Shown piece after piece: positions 42,582-52,366 of a stretch of DNA of 64,000 bases; position 1 is the stretch's first letter, and every line of letters starts with the position of its first letter. The DNA lies in assembly GCF_000759475.1 (NCBI RefSeq), contig NZ_CP009454.1, forward strand, positions 4,216,001 to 4,280,000, in the 5' to 3' direction. The notes under the pieces were generated by a model. The model did no database searches and was not told where the DNA came from. It saw nothing but the letters and a program-made list of their open reading frames with translations. Position numbers and translations under genes: made by a program. Source of the stretch: Pantoea rwandensis (GTDB taxonomy: Bacteria > Pseudomonadota > Gammaproteobacteria > Enterobacterales > Enterobacteriaceae).

Positions 42582-44282
42582 ATGGCTGCACGACTTTCTC
42601 GCCTGATGGGCCTTTGCCTCGCATTGCTGTTTTGCTTTTCAGCACAGGCCAATATCTTCTCACCTCACAATAACAGCCGCTTTGTGCCGGTGGATCAGGC
42701 ATTTGGCTTCGATTTCAGCCAGCAGGGCAACCAACTCACACTGAGCTGGAAGGTGAAGGACGGCTATTACCTTTATCGTCAGCAGATTCATGTGACGCCG
42801 CAGAAAGCACAGATGGCACCGCTGGCTCTGCCGTCAGGACAGCCGCATGAGGATGAGTTCTTCGGCAAGAGCGAAATCTATCCGCAGGATTTACAGGTGC
42901 CTATCACTCTGCATCAGGCTGAGTCCGGTGCCACGCTCACGGTGACCTATCAGGGCTGTGCGGCCGCCGGTTTCTGCTACCCGCCCGAAACCCGCTCAGT
43001 GCCGCTCACTCCGGTTGCCGCCAATCACGATGCACCCGCCGTGAACGCGCAGCCTGCGCAACAGCGTACGCCACTGCCGTTTTCACCGCTGTGGGCGCTG
43101 CTGATTGGCATCGGCGTCGCCTTCACGCCGTGCGTATTGCCGATGTATCCGCTGATCTCCAGCATCATTCTCGGTGGCCAGCGTCGCTACTCTGCTGGAC
43201 GCCTGTTCGCGCTGGCGATGGTCTATGTGCAAGGGATGGCGTTGACCTATACCGTGCTTGGCATGGTGGTGGCCGCTGCAGGGCTGCGTTTCCAGGCTGC
43301 ACTGCAGCATCCATACGTGTTGATTGGCCTGTCAGTGCTGTTCATGGTGCTGGCGTTGTCGATGTTTGGCCTGTTCTCACTGCAACTGCCTTCCCGTCTG
43401 CAAACACGCCTGACGCTGTGGAGCAACCGTCAGCAAGGCGGTTCATTGCCGGGCGTATTTATGATGGGCGCACTGGCGGGATTGATCTGCTCGCCCTGCA
43501 CCACCGCGCCGCTGAGTGCCATTCTGCTGTATATCGCACAAAGCGGTAACCTGTGGGCCGGTGCGGGCACGCTGTGGCTGTATGCCTTCGGCATGGGCCT
43601 GCCGCTGATTGCGGTCACGATGTTTGGCAATAAGTTGCTGCCGAAAAGTGGTCCGTGGATGCAAAGCGTCAAAGAAGGTTTCGGCTTTGTGATTCTGGCG
43701 CTGCCGGTCTTTTTGCTGGAGCGAGTCGTTGGCGATGTCTGGGGATTACGTCTGTGGAGCCTGCTCGGCGTGGCCTTATTTGCCTGGGCGTTTAGCCTCA
43801 GCCTGCGCGCTAATGGCAAATGGCGCATTCTGCAAATTGTGATGCTGGCGGCAGCACTGGTGGTCGCGCGTCCGTTGCAGGATTGGGCCTTTGGCAGCAG
43901 CGTCACTGCGCAATCTGTCGCACATCTGCCGTTTAAAACGGTGGCCAGCAGCGAGCAGCTTGATAGCGCATTGCAGCAAGCACAAGGCCGCATCACCATG
44001 GTCGATCTCTACGCTGATTGGTGTGTGGCGTGCAAAGAGTTTGAGAAATATACCTTTAGCGATGAAGCCGTGCGTGCCGATTTAAGTCAGGTACAGTTAC
44101 TGCAAGCCAATGTCACCGCAAATAATGCACAGGATAACGCCCTGTTGCAGCATTTACAGGTATTAGGCTTGCCGACCATTCTGTTTTTTGACGCGCAAGG
44201 CAAAGAAATCCCTGACTCTCGCATCACCGGTTTCTTGAGTGCCGCCGACTTCCGCGCGCATTTGCACAATCTGTCGCGTTAA
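42582..44282 (+). CDS. dsbD: Thiol:disulfide interchange protein DsbD
   Basis: A 566-residue inner-membrane protein that moves electrons from cytoplasmic thioredoxin to periplasmic DsbC, DsbG and others. After a signal peptide (to about residue 24) come the alpha domain with redox cysteines ([14 protein letters not shown]), eight transmembrane helices of the beta domain ([10 protein letters not shown] and [11 protein letters not shown]) and a C-terminal thioredoxin-like gamma domain with [10 protein letters not shown]. All six cysteines are present. I start at 42,582, where the N-terminus resembles E. coli DsbD; the ribosome site is weakly placed. Confidence 0.96.
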   Translation: MAARLSRLMGLCLALLFCFSAQANIFSPHNNSRFVPVDQAFGFDFSQQGNQLTLSWKVKDGYYLYRQQIHVTPQKAQMAPLALPSGQPHEDEFFGKSEIYPQDLQVPITLHQAESGATLTVTYQGCAAAGFCYPPETRSVPLTPVAANHDAPAVNAQPAQQRTPLPFSPLWALLIGIGVAFTPCVLPMYPLISSIILGGQRRYSAGRLFALAMVYVQGMALTYTVLGMVVAAAGLRFQAALQHPYVLIGLSVLFMVLALSMFGLFSLQLPSRLQTRLTLWSNRQQGGSLPGVFMMGALAGLICSPCTTAPLSAILLYIAQSGNLWAGAGTLWLYAFGMGLPLIAVTMFGNKLLPKSGPWMQSVKEGFGFVILALPVFLLERVVGDVWGLRLWSLLGVALFAWAFSLSLRANGKWRILQIVMLAAALVVARPLQDWAFGSSVTAQSVAHLPFKTVASSEQLDSALQQAQGRITMVDLYADWCVACKEFEKYTFSDEAVRADLSQVQLLQANVTANNAQDNALLQHLQVLGLPTILFFDAQGKEIPDSRITGFLSAADFRAHLHNLSR

Positions 44283-44348
44283 ACGACACTGGTTGCAGGA
44301 CACTGCCCGTTCGTGCGCGAGCGGGCCCGCACTCCAGAGGAGAGTCAC

Positions 44349-44927
44349 TTGCAACGTGAACAGATTCTTGAGCATGCGCTGAATGTGCTTGAGCAAAGCG
44401 GCCTTGCCGCCACCACTTCCCTGCAGCAACTGGCGGGGGAAACCGGATTAGCACCCGAACATCTTGAACGATATTGGCCCGATCGCGATGCCCTGCTGTA
44501 TGACGCGCTGCGCTATCACGGTCAGCAGATTGACAGCTGGCGCCGCCAGATACAGCTTAATGAACATCTCACGGCCCAACAAAAACTGCTGGCGCGCTAT
44601 GACGTGTTATCCGAACACGTGAGCAAAGGACGTTTTCCTGGCTGCCTGTTTATCGCCGCCTGCAGTTTCTATCCGCAGCCTGACCAACCCGTGCATCAGC
44701 TTGCCGAGCAGCAGAAACGCAGCTCATGGCAGTTCACTCATGAGATTCTGGTGGATTTGGCACTGGATAACCCGACCATGGTGGCCGATCAAATGGAGCT
44801 GATTCTTGAAGGTTGTCTGAGCAAACTGTTGGTGAAACGCAACGTGCAGGATGTCGCCACCGCGCGTCGTCTGGCGGAAGATGTACTGAGCATTGCGCTG
44901 TGCCGGCAGAATGGGGCATTAACCTGA
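44349..44927 (+). CDS. yjdC: TetR/AcrR-family regulator YjdC
   Basis: A 192-residue TetR-type repressor with an N-terminal helix-turn-helix (TTSLQQLAGETGLAPEHLERYWPDRDALLYDAL) and a ligand domain containing RFPGCLFIAACSFYP and MELILEGCLSKLLV, as in E. coli YjdC. I favour the TTG at 44,349: AGGAG lies six bases upstream and the second residues LQRE align with MQRE of E. coli. An in-frame GTG at 44,313 would add 12 residues. It is downstream of dsbD and next to tRNA-Phe. Confidence 0.88.
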   Translation: MQREQILEHALNVLEQSGLAATTSLQQLAGETGLAPEHLERYWPDRDALLYDALRYHGQQIDSWRRQIQLNEHLTAQQKLLARYDVLSEHVSKGRFPGCLFIAACSFYPQPDQPVHQLAEQQKRSSWQFTHEILVDLALDNPTMVADQMELILEGCLSKLLVKRNVQDVATARRLAEDVLSIALCRQNGALT

Positions 44928-45127
44928 ACAAAAGGCTGCGGCAGAGTCGTCCGTTTAACCCGCGACAACGTACAATCTTGCCATCAATCTTATTGCCAGT
45001 TCAGGTGGAGATACTTCGAGCCTCTTCACGGCCAATACGATCGCCGATGCGCACGTTGAGATTTTGCACGACCTGCCTGAAAAGCAAGCAATCAGTCACG
45101 ATTGCTACGCTTTTTTGACGAAAGCCG

Positions 45128-45156
45128 TTGACGGCTGAAAGCCATTAAGGTTTAAT
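45128..45156 (+). promoter_or_regulatory. Sigma-70 promoter of tRNA-Phe
   Basis: TTGACG (45,128-45,133), a 17-base spacer and TTTAAT (45,151-45,156) are followed by a GC-rich discriminator GCGCCCC, the pattern of growth-rate-controlled stable RNA promoters. It sits about ten bases before the tRNA. Confidence 0.82.
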
Positions 45157-45166
45157 GCGCCCCGTT

Positions 45167-45242
45167 GCCCGGATAGCTCAGTCGGTAGAGCAGGGGATTG
45201 AAAATCCCCGTGTCCGTGGTTCGATTCCGCGTCCGGGCACCA
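45167..45242 (+). tRNA. pheU: tRNA-Phe (anticodon GAA)
   Basis: A 76-base tRNA with encoded CCA. The acceptor stem GCCCGGA pairs with TCCGGGC, the D-arm is AGCTCAGTCGGTAGAGC, the anticodon stem-loop is GGGGATTGAAAATCCCC with GAA, and the T-arm is GTGGTTCGATTCCGC. Its 3' end is the start of the mobile element and probably forms the attL core; SPI-7-like elements use tRNA-Phe in this way. The symbol follows the position next to yjdC, where E. coli has pheU. Confidence 0.97.
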
Positions 45243-45257
45243 ACAACTTCAGAGCCT

Positions 45258-45287
45258 GCCTGTTAAGAGATGAGATCCTTAACAGGC
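45258..45287 (+). terminator. Hairpin downstream of tRNA-Phe
   Basis: GCCTGTTAAG and CTTAACAGGC pair around a ten-base loop, 16 bases past the tRNA. There is no clear T tract. It is the probable end of the tRNA transcript. Confidence 0.6.
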
Positions 45288-45359
45288 ATGACAATTTCCC
45301 TGACCGTCATCATGCAGCATGAGGCAATTCGTTCTGCATCTGGGGGTTTAGGGATTAAG

Positions 45360-45391
45360 AATCCGGATGGTGTTCCACCACCATCCGGATT
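45360..45391. repeat. Perfect 13-bp inverted repeat near the element end
   Basis: AATCCGGATGGTG, loop TTCCAC and CACCATCCGGATT form a perfect stem in the 280 bases between tRNA-Phe and the integrase. It could be a terminator for the integrase (poor T tract) or an accessory site for recombination proteins. No coding sequence is seen around it. Confidence 0.75.
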
Positions 45392-45523
45392 TCTCACATC
45401 CCAACAATTTCAGTTACAGGTATTTACCTTTTCAGCGCGGCTCTGTCAACGATCTGTAAAGGAAAACTGCCTTTTTTTCCCTTTTTCATATCAATCCCTT
45501 ATGAATTTGCCTTAAGATTACTC

Positions 45524-46489
45524 CTAAGCAGCATACGCTGATTCAAGGTTCCTTCTGAGGTTATCCATATTCGCTTCAACGTATTCCAGTGTCACGGCTA
45601 CGCTGGAGTGTCCAAGCAGCATCTGTACGTCATTCAGACTCCTTTCCGGGCGTTTCATCAGGTCTGTGGCTATCGTATGTCTGAACCGATGTGGACTGAC
45701 ATCACAATGACACTCTTTTGACAGCCTTCTGAAAAAGGCCCGAAGGGGAGGATGATCCATATTTTTGGCTTTAGTCATTCTTTTTTTATTTTGAGTAAAC
45801 CGATTGATATTAAACAACTGATCTCCTTTTTTGGCCCCTCTCTGAACGGCCCTGTGATACAGCTGTTCCAGACGTGGTCTGAGTCTGGCCGTTACGGGAA
45901 CGCGATGTTCACGATGATTTTTCGAGCCTTCGGCACGCAATTCTATTATTCCGAGTTTTAAATCTATGTCACACAGACGTAGATGAAGAAGTTGATTCTG
46001 CCGCATCCCGGTGTATTTGAGCGTCTCAATTACAGTCATCCAGAACCATGCAGGTTCAAGAGCATTAGGCCTCGGGTCATTCACGCCCATGTCTTCAAGT
46101 TCTATCTTTCTCTCCATGATTAAATCTATTTTTTTCATTTGCTCGCCAGACAGCGTTTTTTTTCGTTTGATATCCGGTTTAACGATAACCTGATTAAATG
46201 GGTTATCCGGGATATTAATCATACCATTGCTGATTGCATGATTATAAATTGCTCGCATGTGAGTTACTTTATTATTCCACGTGCGTTTACTTAATCCCTG
46301 GTCATTCAGGACATAACGACGCCATTTCAGGACATCAGTCCGGGTAACGCTTTCTGGAAGAATGTATCCCTTGTTAAACTCGATAAAAGTCTTTACAACT
46401 TTCCTGTAACTCCATTCTGTAGCCTCACGAAGAAATTTATTAAGGAAGTAATCTTCCAGAATAGCTTCAAATGTCATAGCATCTTTCAT
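45524..46489 (-). CDS. int: Tyrosine recombinase integrase of the element
   Basis: A 321-residue site-specific recombinase. An N-terminal SAM-like core-binding domain (about residues 5-95) precedes the catalytic domain with Arg163 (KYTGMRQNQLLHL), Lys190 region (EGSKNHREHRVPV), HRFRH (His267 to Arg270), GHSS (His294) and the nucleophile Tyr303 (TLEYVEAN). It lies next to tRNA-Phe, reading toward it, as expected for the enzyme that inserts the element there. I use the ATG at 46,489 with GGGG upstream; an in-frame TTG eight codons earlier is unlikely. Confidence 0.93.
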   Translation of the reverse strand: MKDAMTFEAILEDYFLNKFLREATEWSYRKVVKTFIEFNKGYILPESVTRTDVLKWRRYVLNDQGLSKRTWNNKVTHMRAIYNHAISNGMINIPDNPFNQVIVKPDIKRKKTLSGEQMKKIDLIMERKIELEDMGVNDPRPNALEPAWFWMTVIETLKYTGMRQNQLLHLRLCDIDLKLGIIELRAEGSKNHREHRVPVTARLRPRLEQLYHRAVQRGAKKGDQLFNINRFTQNKKRMTKAKNMDHPPLRAFFRRLSKECHCDVSPHRFRHTIATDLMKRPERSLNDVQMLLGHSSVAVTLEYVEANMDNLRRNLESAYAA

Positions 46490-46525
46490 AAAGACCCCAT
46501 TCAGTTCTGTCAATTTATAAAAAAA

Positions 46526-48088
46526 TTATTTTTTAGCTGAAAGCCATACGCTGTCCGGAGGGCAGCACCCTTTTTTGAAGATAATGTCGGCTTTAATCAT
46601 GTAGCCTGACACTTTCGTAAAACGACCGCTTTTATCCGGCGAATCGTATTGATGGTAATGGAACAGTCCCTTACCATTTCGTGAATGATGTACGCTCAGC
46701 GACTCGAAATTTTTCTGAAGCCGGTCCTTATCAGCTGCTTCTTCACCCTTTGCTGACATGTATCGGTAAAAACAGCCTGGAGAAACAAGAAATACAAACT
46801 GTGCCAGTACATGTAAAACACTGTCTTTTTCATTAACGCTTATCGTGCCATCCTCAACGCTGTCCCTGAGCCAGTCCAGATAGATTTCTCCGGGGTGGGC
46901 TTCGCTGTCGGAGGATTTACCCGCAGACCGCTCGTCTGGTGAGGGTGCCAACCCGGGAGTTGAGGAGTGAACCGCTCTCTCTGCCGGAGACTGGCCATGT
47001 GCCATCAGATCCAGCATTGACATGAGGTTTTCAGTAGAGGCATGGTGGTCTGCTCCATCTGACGAAATCTCCACTTCAGGCTCGGCCTCTGTTTCTTCCC
47101 TGCTCAGTGCAGATTCCAGCACCAGACTGAGTTCGGGTAGCGGCACAACTGCAGACATTGTCGTTTCTGCGTGCGGAGCACTATAGGAAACAACCGCACT
47201 TTCAATTGGTACTGATTCAGCGATTTCTGTACCCTGACTGGACAACGGGATCGCTTCGGTTTCATATAATTTTGGGGGCGTATCATCTGCCCCTGATGAA
47301 ACCGGTGTTGGTGACAACTCAGAGGACAGTACTCCGGCTGTGGTGAGCCCTGTTGGCATGCCACAGCTGATAATGACATCACTGATGATGCTGTTAAGTA
47401 TCCCCGATTCCTTTCGCCTTCCTGACAGGTAAAGCAGTAGGCTGTCTGACAGAGCTGGCCAGCGCTGCAGCCACAGCATACCGGTGTCCGGCAGCAGGCT
47501 GAGAGCCATATACAAACCATTCATCTCTCCCCCCTTTTTTTGCACAGGGCGAACCCGCCAGGCCACGTCGGGGACACTCATTCCCGGATACCAGACGCGT
47601 CCGTTCTTAAGCCCCCCTTCCATTTGCGACAGCCAGTTGAGGTGATGGAAGAGTCCGGCCCAGTACACAGCACAAACCCAGCCAGGGGCCTGCTCTGACT
47701 GCTCTTCAGGCGAGGCTCCCGGTGGCAGCATCATACCGCGCACCAGCCTGACGGCACGCGTGGCCACCGTGAGACTCAGGTCGGTAAATCCCCCGGGGCC
47801 TGAAAAGGGGCCGTTCCATGCTGCCGGGCAGGCCTGAACGCGGGCAGCCATCTGCTCTAGGGGACTTAGCCACCATGCGTCTGTTACGGGTTTCGAAAGC
47901 GGACTGTTTTCTGACAATACTTTGATGAGCTGACGTCGATCCCTTGATGCTAAACAGGCTGCAGCGCTTTGGGCAGGATGCCAGCCCGCCTCTGACGTCT
48001 TTATTTGCTCTCTGATATCAGAGTCAGCCTCAGTATCAACACTGTTTTGCTGTCTGTTCCTGCCTGTTAACCAGTTTAGTCCGCGCAC
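46526..48088 (-). CDS. TraI_2 / MobH-type relaxase-like protein with a degenerate HD motif
   Basis: A 520-residue protein. The N-terminal part (about residues 35-240) resembles the TraI_2 relaxase domain of PFGI-1-class ICEs, including LPPGASPEEQSEQ and WVCAVYWAGLFHH. The C-terminal part (about 410-520) resembles the TraI_2 C-terminal winged-helix domain (IYLDWLRDSVEDGTISVNE, LVSPGCFYRYM). Between them is a low-complexity linker rich in Ser, Pro and Glu. Where family members have L-x-D-H and L-x-H-D-x-G-K metal motifs, this protein reads FTDLSL (101-106) and LFHHLNWL (146-153), so metal-dependent nicking is doubtful. It lies directly upstream of the integrase with 36 bases between. Confidence 0.75.
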   Translation of the reverse strand: MRGLNWLTGRNRQQNSVDTEADSDIREQIKTSEAGWHPAQSAAACLASRDRRQLIKVLSENSPLSKPVTDAWWLSPLEQMAARVQACPAAWNGPFSGPGGFTDLSLTVATRAVRLVRGMMLPPGASPEEQSEQAPGWVCAVYWAGLFHHLNWLSQMEGGLKNGRVWYPGMSVPDVAWRVRPVQKKGGEMNGLYMALSLLPDTGMLWLQRWPALSDSLLLYLSGRRKESGILNSIISDVIISCGMPTGLTTAGVLSSELSPTPVSSGADDTPPKLYETEAIPLSSQGTEIAESVPIESAVVSYSAPHAETTMSAVVPLPELSLVLESALSREETEAEPEVEISSDGADHHASTENLMSMLDLMAHGQSPAERAVHSSTPGLAPSPDERSAGKSSDSEAHPGEIYLDWLRDSVEDGTISVNEKDSVLHVLAQFVFLVSPGCFYRYMSAKGEEAADKDRLQKNFESLSVHHSRNGKGLFHYHQYDSPDKSGRFTKVSGYMIKADIIFKKGCCPPDSVWLSAKK

Positions 48089-48293
48089 CGTTACCTCCTC
48101 AGGTTTCAGCCTGATAAAATGACGTTACGCTAAAAGCCCCTGCCGCAATTGCAATGAAAAACCCGGTATTAGCCGGAGCAGAAATCTCACTTGCTAAAAA
48201 TCTTCATAACCGGTTCACGGTTTTTGACTGTCAACCACTCACCTTATTGTTTTAATGCCCCCCTCTTTCCTTCTATCGTGCAGAGTTTCATTT

Positions 48294-48854
48294 ATGCAGC
48301 AGATGATTGTCTTTATCACCCTGACTTCATGGCTGGTCCTCTCCAGTCTGATGAGCTGCAGCTTTACCGGCGGCAGCAGACATGGCGTTTTTGTCACGGT
48401 CTGGGCGCTGCTTGCCTGCATACCTTTCATGCTGAAACCACTTGCCCGCGCAGAACGTCAGTTCAGGCCGGCGTTAACGCTTATAAGCCACAGACGCACG
48501 CGAGGTTGGGTGCATCTTGCTCCCTGGCAGCCCACCACGAATCTGACGCCGGAGAAGGTCGGCCAGTTCTGGAACAGCGTTAACACCTCTGCCTGTCAGG
48601 CGCTGCAGACTCACCAGACCGTCATCATCTCCTCCCATCTCCTGACCGGTATCCGCGCCCGCAGGGTGATGGCTCACCTGGAGAAAAGCGGCTTTGATGT
48701 TCGCAGCCGGACATACAGCATTCCCTTTACCCCGGCCAGGAAGGCAGTGATGCAGCTGGAAATCCTTTTCCGACAATGGCGCTGGCGCACGGAATTTCGA
48801 AGTGTCTGGCCTGTGCTGGTTCTGAAACGAAAATCTTCTGATGCGCAAAAATAA
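48294..48854 (+). CDS. Conserved-looking membrane protein of unknown function
   Basis: A 186-residue protein from the ATG at 48,294 (a frame open from 48,255 would add 13 residues; neither start has a strong ribosome site). Two hydrophobic segments occupy about residues 3-22 and 33-50, followed by a soluble domain (WVHLAPWQPTTNLTPEKVGQFWNSV, VIISSHLLTGIRARRVMAHLEKSGFDVRSR) with a basic C-terminus. It is divergent from the TraI_2-like gene across about 200 bases. I do not recognise a family; codon use fits the element. Confidence 0.6.
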   Translation: MQQMIVFITLTSWLVLSSLMSCSFTGGSRHGVFVTVWALLACIPFMLKPLARAERQFRPALTLISHRRTRGWVHLAPWQPTTNLTPEKVGQFWNSVNTSACQALQTHQTVIISSHLLTGIRARRVMAHLEKSGFDVRSRTYSIPFTPARKAVMQLEILFRQWRWRTEFRSVWPVLVLKRKSSDAQK

Positions 48855-49029
48855 TTTCCACTATCACCGGACTGCGCAGCAGCTCACACTGGCTACATGC
48901 GTGTATTCGATCTGAACGATCGATTTAATCCGTTATACAGGTGCCGCACAGCCAGGTAACGTAATCACAGCGGCTACAAATGAGCCTGACATAAGTCAAA
49001 TCATGACGTTAGCCAGCACCAGGGAACTT

Positions 49030-49938
49030 ATGAAGCGAAATAATATGACAACCATACTCTCCCGTATTGCGCTGGAGCAGGATGAAGAAATGCAGCAGCT
49101 GGTCCGACAGTTTGCCGACGGCAAAAAAACAGCGGGCACGCCCATGGCCATCCGCTTTCGTCCTGCCGTGCGGGAGTTCATCTCGCGGGTATCGCAGAGC
49201 CTGGGTATTTCCACCGCCGAGCTGGTCAACGTTTTGATGGAGGGGATAATGCTGGAAACGCTCGCCCCACGTCAGGCCACAGTGACGCGGATTTATGAAC
49301 GTTTCTGGCAGCTGATGGATGCGCACCGGCTTAGCGTTACCGGGGTGGCCACGCTGCTGTCTGGGTTGAACATGGGGCTCAGCGTACTGGAGAGCCGTGA
49401 GCGCACGCTGGACTATCTGACGGCGCCAGTAATCCATCAGTTAGCAGAATGGTTCGGCGTGTCTCCTGACTGGCTTAACGGTTCTGAGGAACAGCCTGTC
49501 AAACAGGTGACGTTCACCTGCTGGCAGGATGTCGCAGATCGCCTCCTGCCTGAGGTCTGCGCCGGAACCGTACTGCCTGCCATTACGCTTGTTCGCCAGG
49601 AAAGTAGTGTTGACCGTATCGGCGGTAAAAATGAAACGCTCGTCTATATTCGTCAGCTGAAACAGATTAACAGAATAACCCTGAGAGTCGTGACCTGCAG
49701 TGGCATTATTACGAATGAGATTGTAGCTAATTACAAGACAAACGATTTTCTGACTTTCTGCGAAACGATGAGGGAAATATCCCGGCTGGGAGATATCGAA
49801 ACGGCATCAGTGCCTGAGCATATATTCACTCAGTTTATTCGCGGAAATGAATTGCCCGTTTCATTGCTATCAACACTCAGAACTTTTGTCGAAGAACAGA
49901 AAGACAAGGGTGTTAACTGTCAGTGGGGTAGGAAATAA
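49030..49938 (+). CDS. Putative ribbon-helix-helix plus helix-turn-helix DNA-binding protein
   Basis: A 302-residue protein from the ATG at 49,030, preceded by AGGGA. Residues about 38-75 (TPMAIRFRPAVREFISRVSQSLGISTAELVNVLM) look like a ribbon-helix-helix. The next segment (LSVTGVATLLSGLNMG, then APVIHQLAEWFGVSPDWLNG) has the spacing of Xre-like helix-turn-helix units. The C-terminal half has no recognised domain and becomes more AT-rich. It may be a regulator of the element. No catalytic motif is seen. Confidence 0.6.
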   Translation: MKRNNMTTILSRIALEQDEEMQQLVRQFADGKKTAGTPMAIRFRPAVREFISRVSQSLGISTAELVNVLMEGIMLETLAPRQATVTRIYERFWQLMDAHRLSVTGVATLLSGLNMGLSVLESRERTLDYLTAPVIHQLAEWFGVSPDWLNGSEEQPVKQVTFTCWQDVADRLLPEVCAGTVLPAITLVRQESSVDRIGGKNETLVYIRQLKQINRITLRVVTCSGIITNEIVANYKTNDFLTFCETMREISRLGDIETASVPEHIFTQFIRGNELPVSLLSTLRTFVEEQKDKGVNCQWGRK

Positions 49939-50132
49939 AAAAATTAACTAACCGGAAAATATCGCTCGTTTGAATAGCTCACAGGCGTGAGGAAAAGATT
50001 AACTCTTAACGATACATTGCTGTTTCATCCCTCATTATTAAATGGCGGCAGCAGAATTTTACCCTTATTTATTGGTGCGTCAGTACCAGGGATTAGCTTT
50101 ATCCAAAAAATACAACCGATGAAAGGAAATAA

Positions 50133-51341
50133 ATGATGAAAGTATCCATGATTACACACGGAATAACACTGGCGCTGTTTGCGACTGCTTTGCCGGCGGC
50201 TCAGGCAGCAGGTTCCTGGACCGAGGCGCGTAATGACGCAATGGGCGGTACTGGCGTGGCCTCATCCAACTACACGTCGGCCGCGCTGGCCAACCCGGCG
50301 CTGATGACACGCCATGATGCCAGTGACGATTTGGGCATTATCCTTCCGGGCATCGGGGCACAGATCAGCGATCCGGATAACTTGCAGGACGGCCTTGATC
50401 GCGTAAAAGACAACTGGAAACGCCTCAGTGACTTTGCTGGCAGTGGTAACAGTGCAGCACAGTCCGCAGCGCTCAAAAAATCTCTGCAGGACGTCTCAGG
50501 TGACAGCGGTCACGCCAGCGCTGGCGTGTCGGCCGTGATTGCCATTCCGAACGACACGCTGCCCTTTGCCCTGGTGGTGAAAGGCTGGGGACAGGCAAAG
50601 GCCCGTGCAGTAGTGACCGATCACGATCTGAAGTATCTCGATACCGCGCAGACCGGCATTTTCTCGCCCACGCAAGACGATCTGGACCAGCTCACCTCTC
50701 GTGCAGAAGGGGTGGCGGCACTGGTCAGTGAATACGGCCTCGCAATGGCCCATCAGTTTACGCTGGCCGGCACACCGGTTTCGGTGGGGATCACGCCAAA
50801 ATTTCAGCGGGTCGATACCTGGAACTATAACGTGGCCATTAATAACTACAGCACCTCTGACTTTCACAGCGGTGAGTGGAAACGCTCGGAAAGTGGCGCC
50901 AACATGGATATCGGTTTAGCCACGCAGCTGACACCTGAATGGACGGTGGGCCTGACCGGACAGAACTTGTTCTCACGGAATGTGAGCACCCGTGAAGTGA
51001 ATGGTCTCCAAGACACTTTCCAAATTCGCCCGCAGGCCACGGCAGGTACCTCCTGGAGCAATGGCCTCATCACGCTGGCGACAGATGTTGATCTGACACC
51101 ATCCAGTGACTTTGCCTCCGATGAAAAAGAACAGTATGCCGGTGTAGGTGCCGAACTCAACGCATGGGACTGGGCCCAGGTGCGCGCTGGCTATCGGGCA
51201 GACATGCGCAACAGCGACAACAACGTGTTTAGTGCTGGCATCGGCATTTCGCCCTTTAGCGTGGTCCATCTCGACCTGACCGGTATGGCCGGAACCGACC
51301 GCACCTATGGTGCGGCGGCTCAGCTTACCTTCACATTCTGA
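50133..51341 (+). CDS. TraF-like outer-membrane conjugal transfer protein
   Basis: A 402-residue secreted protein. The signal peptide (MMKVSMITHGITLALFATALPAAQA) is followed by a long domain rich in alternating hydrophobic and polar beta strands, starting GSWTEARNDAMGGTGVASSNYTSAALANPAL and ending AAAQLTFTF with a C-terminal aromatic residue, both typical of outer-membrane barrels. It resembles the TraF_2 family found in ICEs and plasmids. AAGGA precedes the ATG. The next gene encodes a lipoprotein in the same direction, so they probably work together at the outer membrane. Confidence 0.72.
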   Translation: MMKVSMITHGITLALFATALPAAQAAGSWTEARNDAMGGTGVASSNYTSAALANPALMTRHDASDDLGIILPGIGAQISDPDNLQDGLDRVKDNWKRLSDFAGSGNSAAQSAALKKSLQDVSGDSGHASAGVSAVIAIPNDTLPFALVVKGWGQAKARAVVTDHDLKYLDTAQTGIFSPTQDDLDQLTSRAEGVAALVSEYGLAMAHQFTLAGTPVSVGITPKFQRVDTWNYNVAINNYSTSDFHSGEWKRSESGANMDIGLATQLTPEWTVGLTGQNLFSRNVSTREVNGLQDTFQIRPQATAGTSWSNGLITLATDVDLTPSSDFASDEKEQYAGVGAELNAWDWAQVRAGYRADMRNSDNNVFSAGIGISPFSVVHLDLTGMAGTDRTYGAAAQLTFTF

Positions 51342-51348
51342 TAATTAC

Positions 51349-51367
51349 GGGCTGCTTCATGCAGCCC
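51349..51367 (+). terminator. Small hairpin between the TraF-like and lipoprotein genes
   Basis: GGGCTGC, loop TTCAT and GCAGCCC lie just after the TraF-like stop, without a T tract. It probably attenuates or protects the upstream message rather than terminating fully. Confidence 0.55.
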
Positions 51368-51387
51368 TTCACTGAAAGGTTAATAAA

Positions 51388-51921
51388 ATGAAAAAAATGT
51401 TCTCTGCTGTCTTCTTTACAACTATCCTTATGGCGCTGACAGGCTGTAGCAATAACGCCTTAAACGAATTCGGCCTCGGCAATCTGAATTCGCTCCTCAA
51501 TTCCCCCAGCCAGCAGCCAGCGACTGAGAACGCAGAATCGACACGTCGTGACTCGGTGACCTGGACCTCAGGAACTTTTTCGGTTCGAGTTGATGTGGTT
51601 GCAATGCGACTAAAACAACACTACGGATTTGTGTCGGATACTGATATCGCCGCTGCGCGTAATAGCGGCCAAGGAAATGCTGGCTGGTCAGCGTCAGCCA
51701 TATCAGAAGGCGCCAGCTGGGAGGCACAGCCGGGCAGCTACTATCGCATGAGCCGGAACTGGGCCGGAAATGACCGCCTGACGCTCGAAGTTCGGGGGAG
51801 CAGTAAAGAGAGCTTCATTACAGCAACCTATATATCTTCCAATCCGGAGCATCTAAAGAAAACCTGGACATCACGTCTGTGGAAAAAAATTCCGGACGTC
51901 GCTGGCGGTTCTCTAAAATAA
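51388..51921 (+). CDS. Predicted lipoprotein of the element
   Basis: A 177-residue lipoprotein with a clear signal and lipobox (MKKMFSAVFFTTILMALTGC), a spacer rich in Asn, Ser and Gln, then a compact domain (FSVRVDVVAMRLKQHYGF, WSASAISEGASWEAQPGSYYRMS). AAAGG precedes the ATG, and the gene follows the TraF-like gene after 46 bases. I do not recognise the family. The absence of Asp right after the lipobox Cys suggests outer-membrane sorting. Confidence 0.7.
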   Translation: MKKMFSAVFFTTILMALTGCSNNALNEFGLGNLNSLLNSPSQQPATENAESTRRDSVTWTSGTFSVRVDVVAMRLKQHYGFVSDTDIAAARNSGQGNAGWSASAISEGASWEAQPGSYYRMSRNWAGNDRLTLEVRGSSKESFITATYISSNPEHLKKTWTSRLWKKIPDVAGGSLK

Positions 51922-51937
51922 ATAAGGGGGGCATTTC

Positions 51938-52366
51938 ATGATTGAGTTATAGACTCAACTTGATGCAATCCGCGACCGGATTGCAGATGCGCAGGATATT
52001 GCGGCACGCAGGGTACGCTCCGTTAGACGTGCAGAGCGCAATCTTGAAATTGCAGAAGACAACCTTACTGAGTTGCAAAACAAACGTGATAAACTGCTTA
52101 TTGCTTCATGGGGAGACATACCGAACTGGCAGGTTATTTTTGACATGGTTAATCCATGTATGAATATAAAGAACAATGGGCCGGGGAAAAAGGCCTTCGC
52201 ACTGCCGGGATGTATAACTGCAATACAAACCAGGGAGCTTTCTCTGTTGGTTTTACCACAAACTCCGAACATGAGTTGCATCAAAATATCCGCATGGTTG
52301 AATTCGTCATGCAATATCTACGGGCTGACCGTAATAAAAAAAGTAATGATTGTATATAACGTCCCG
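51938..52366 (+). pseudogene. Broken element gene (amber at codon 5 plus a frameshift)
   Basis: A good ribosome site (AAGGGGGG) precedes ATG ATT GAG TTA TAG. After the amber stop the same frame continues as a coiled-coil-like protein (QLDAIRDRIADAQ, AERNLEIAEDNLTELQNKRDKLL, SWGDIPNWQVIFD). From about 52,156 the reading moves to another frame (YEYKEQWAGEKGLRTAG, NQGAFSVGFTTNSEHELHQN, MVEFVMQYLRA). The two parts together look like one former protein of about 135 residues. It follows the lipoprotein by 16 bases. Confidence 0.7.

Noticed and set aside
47104..47520. A 138-codon frame on the same strand as the TraI_2-like gene
   Set aside because: It is out of frame inside a gene that has recognised N- and C-terminal domains.
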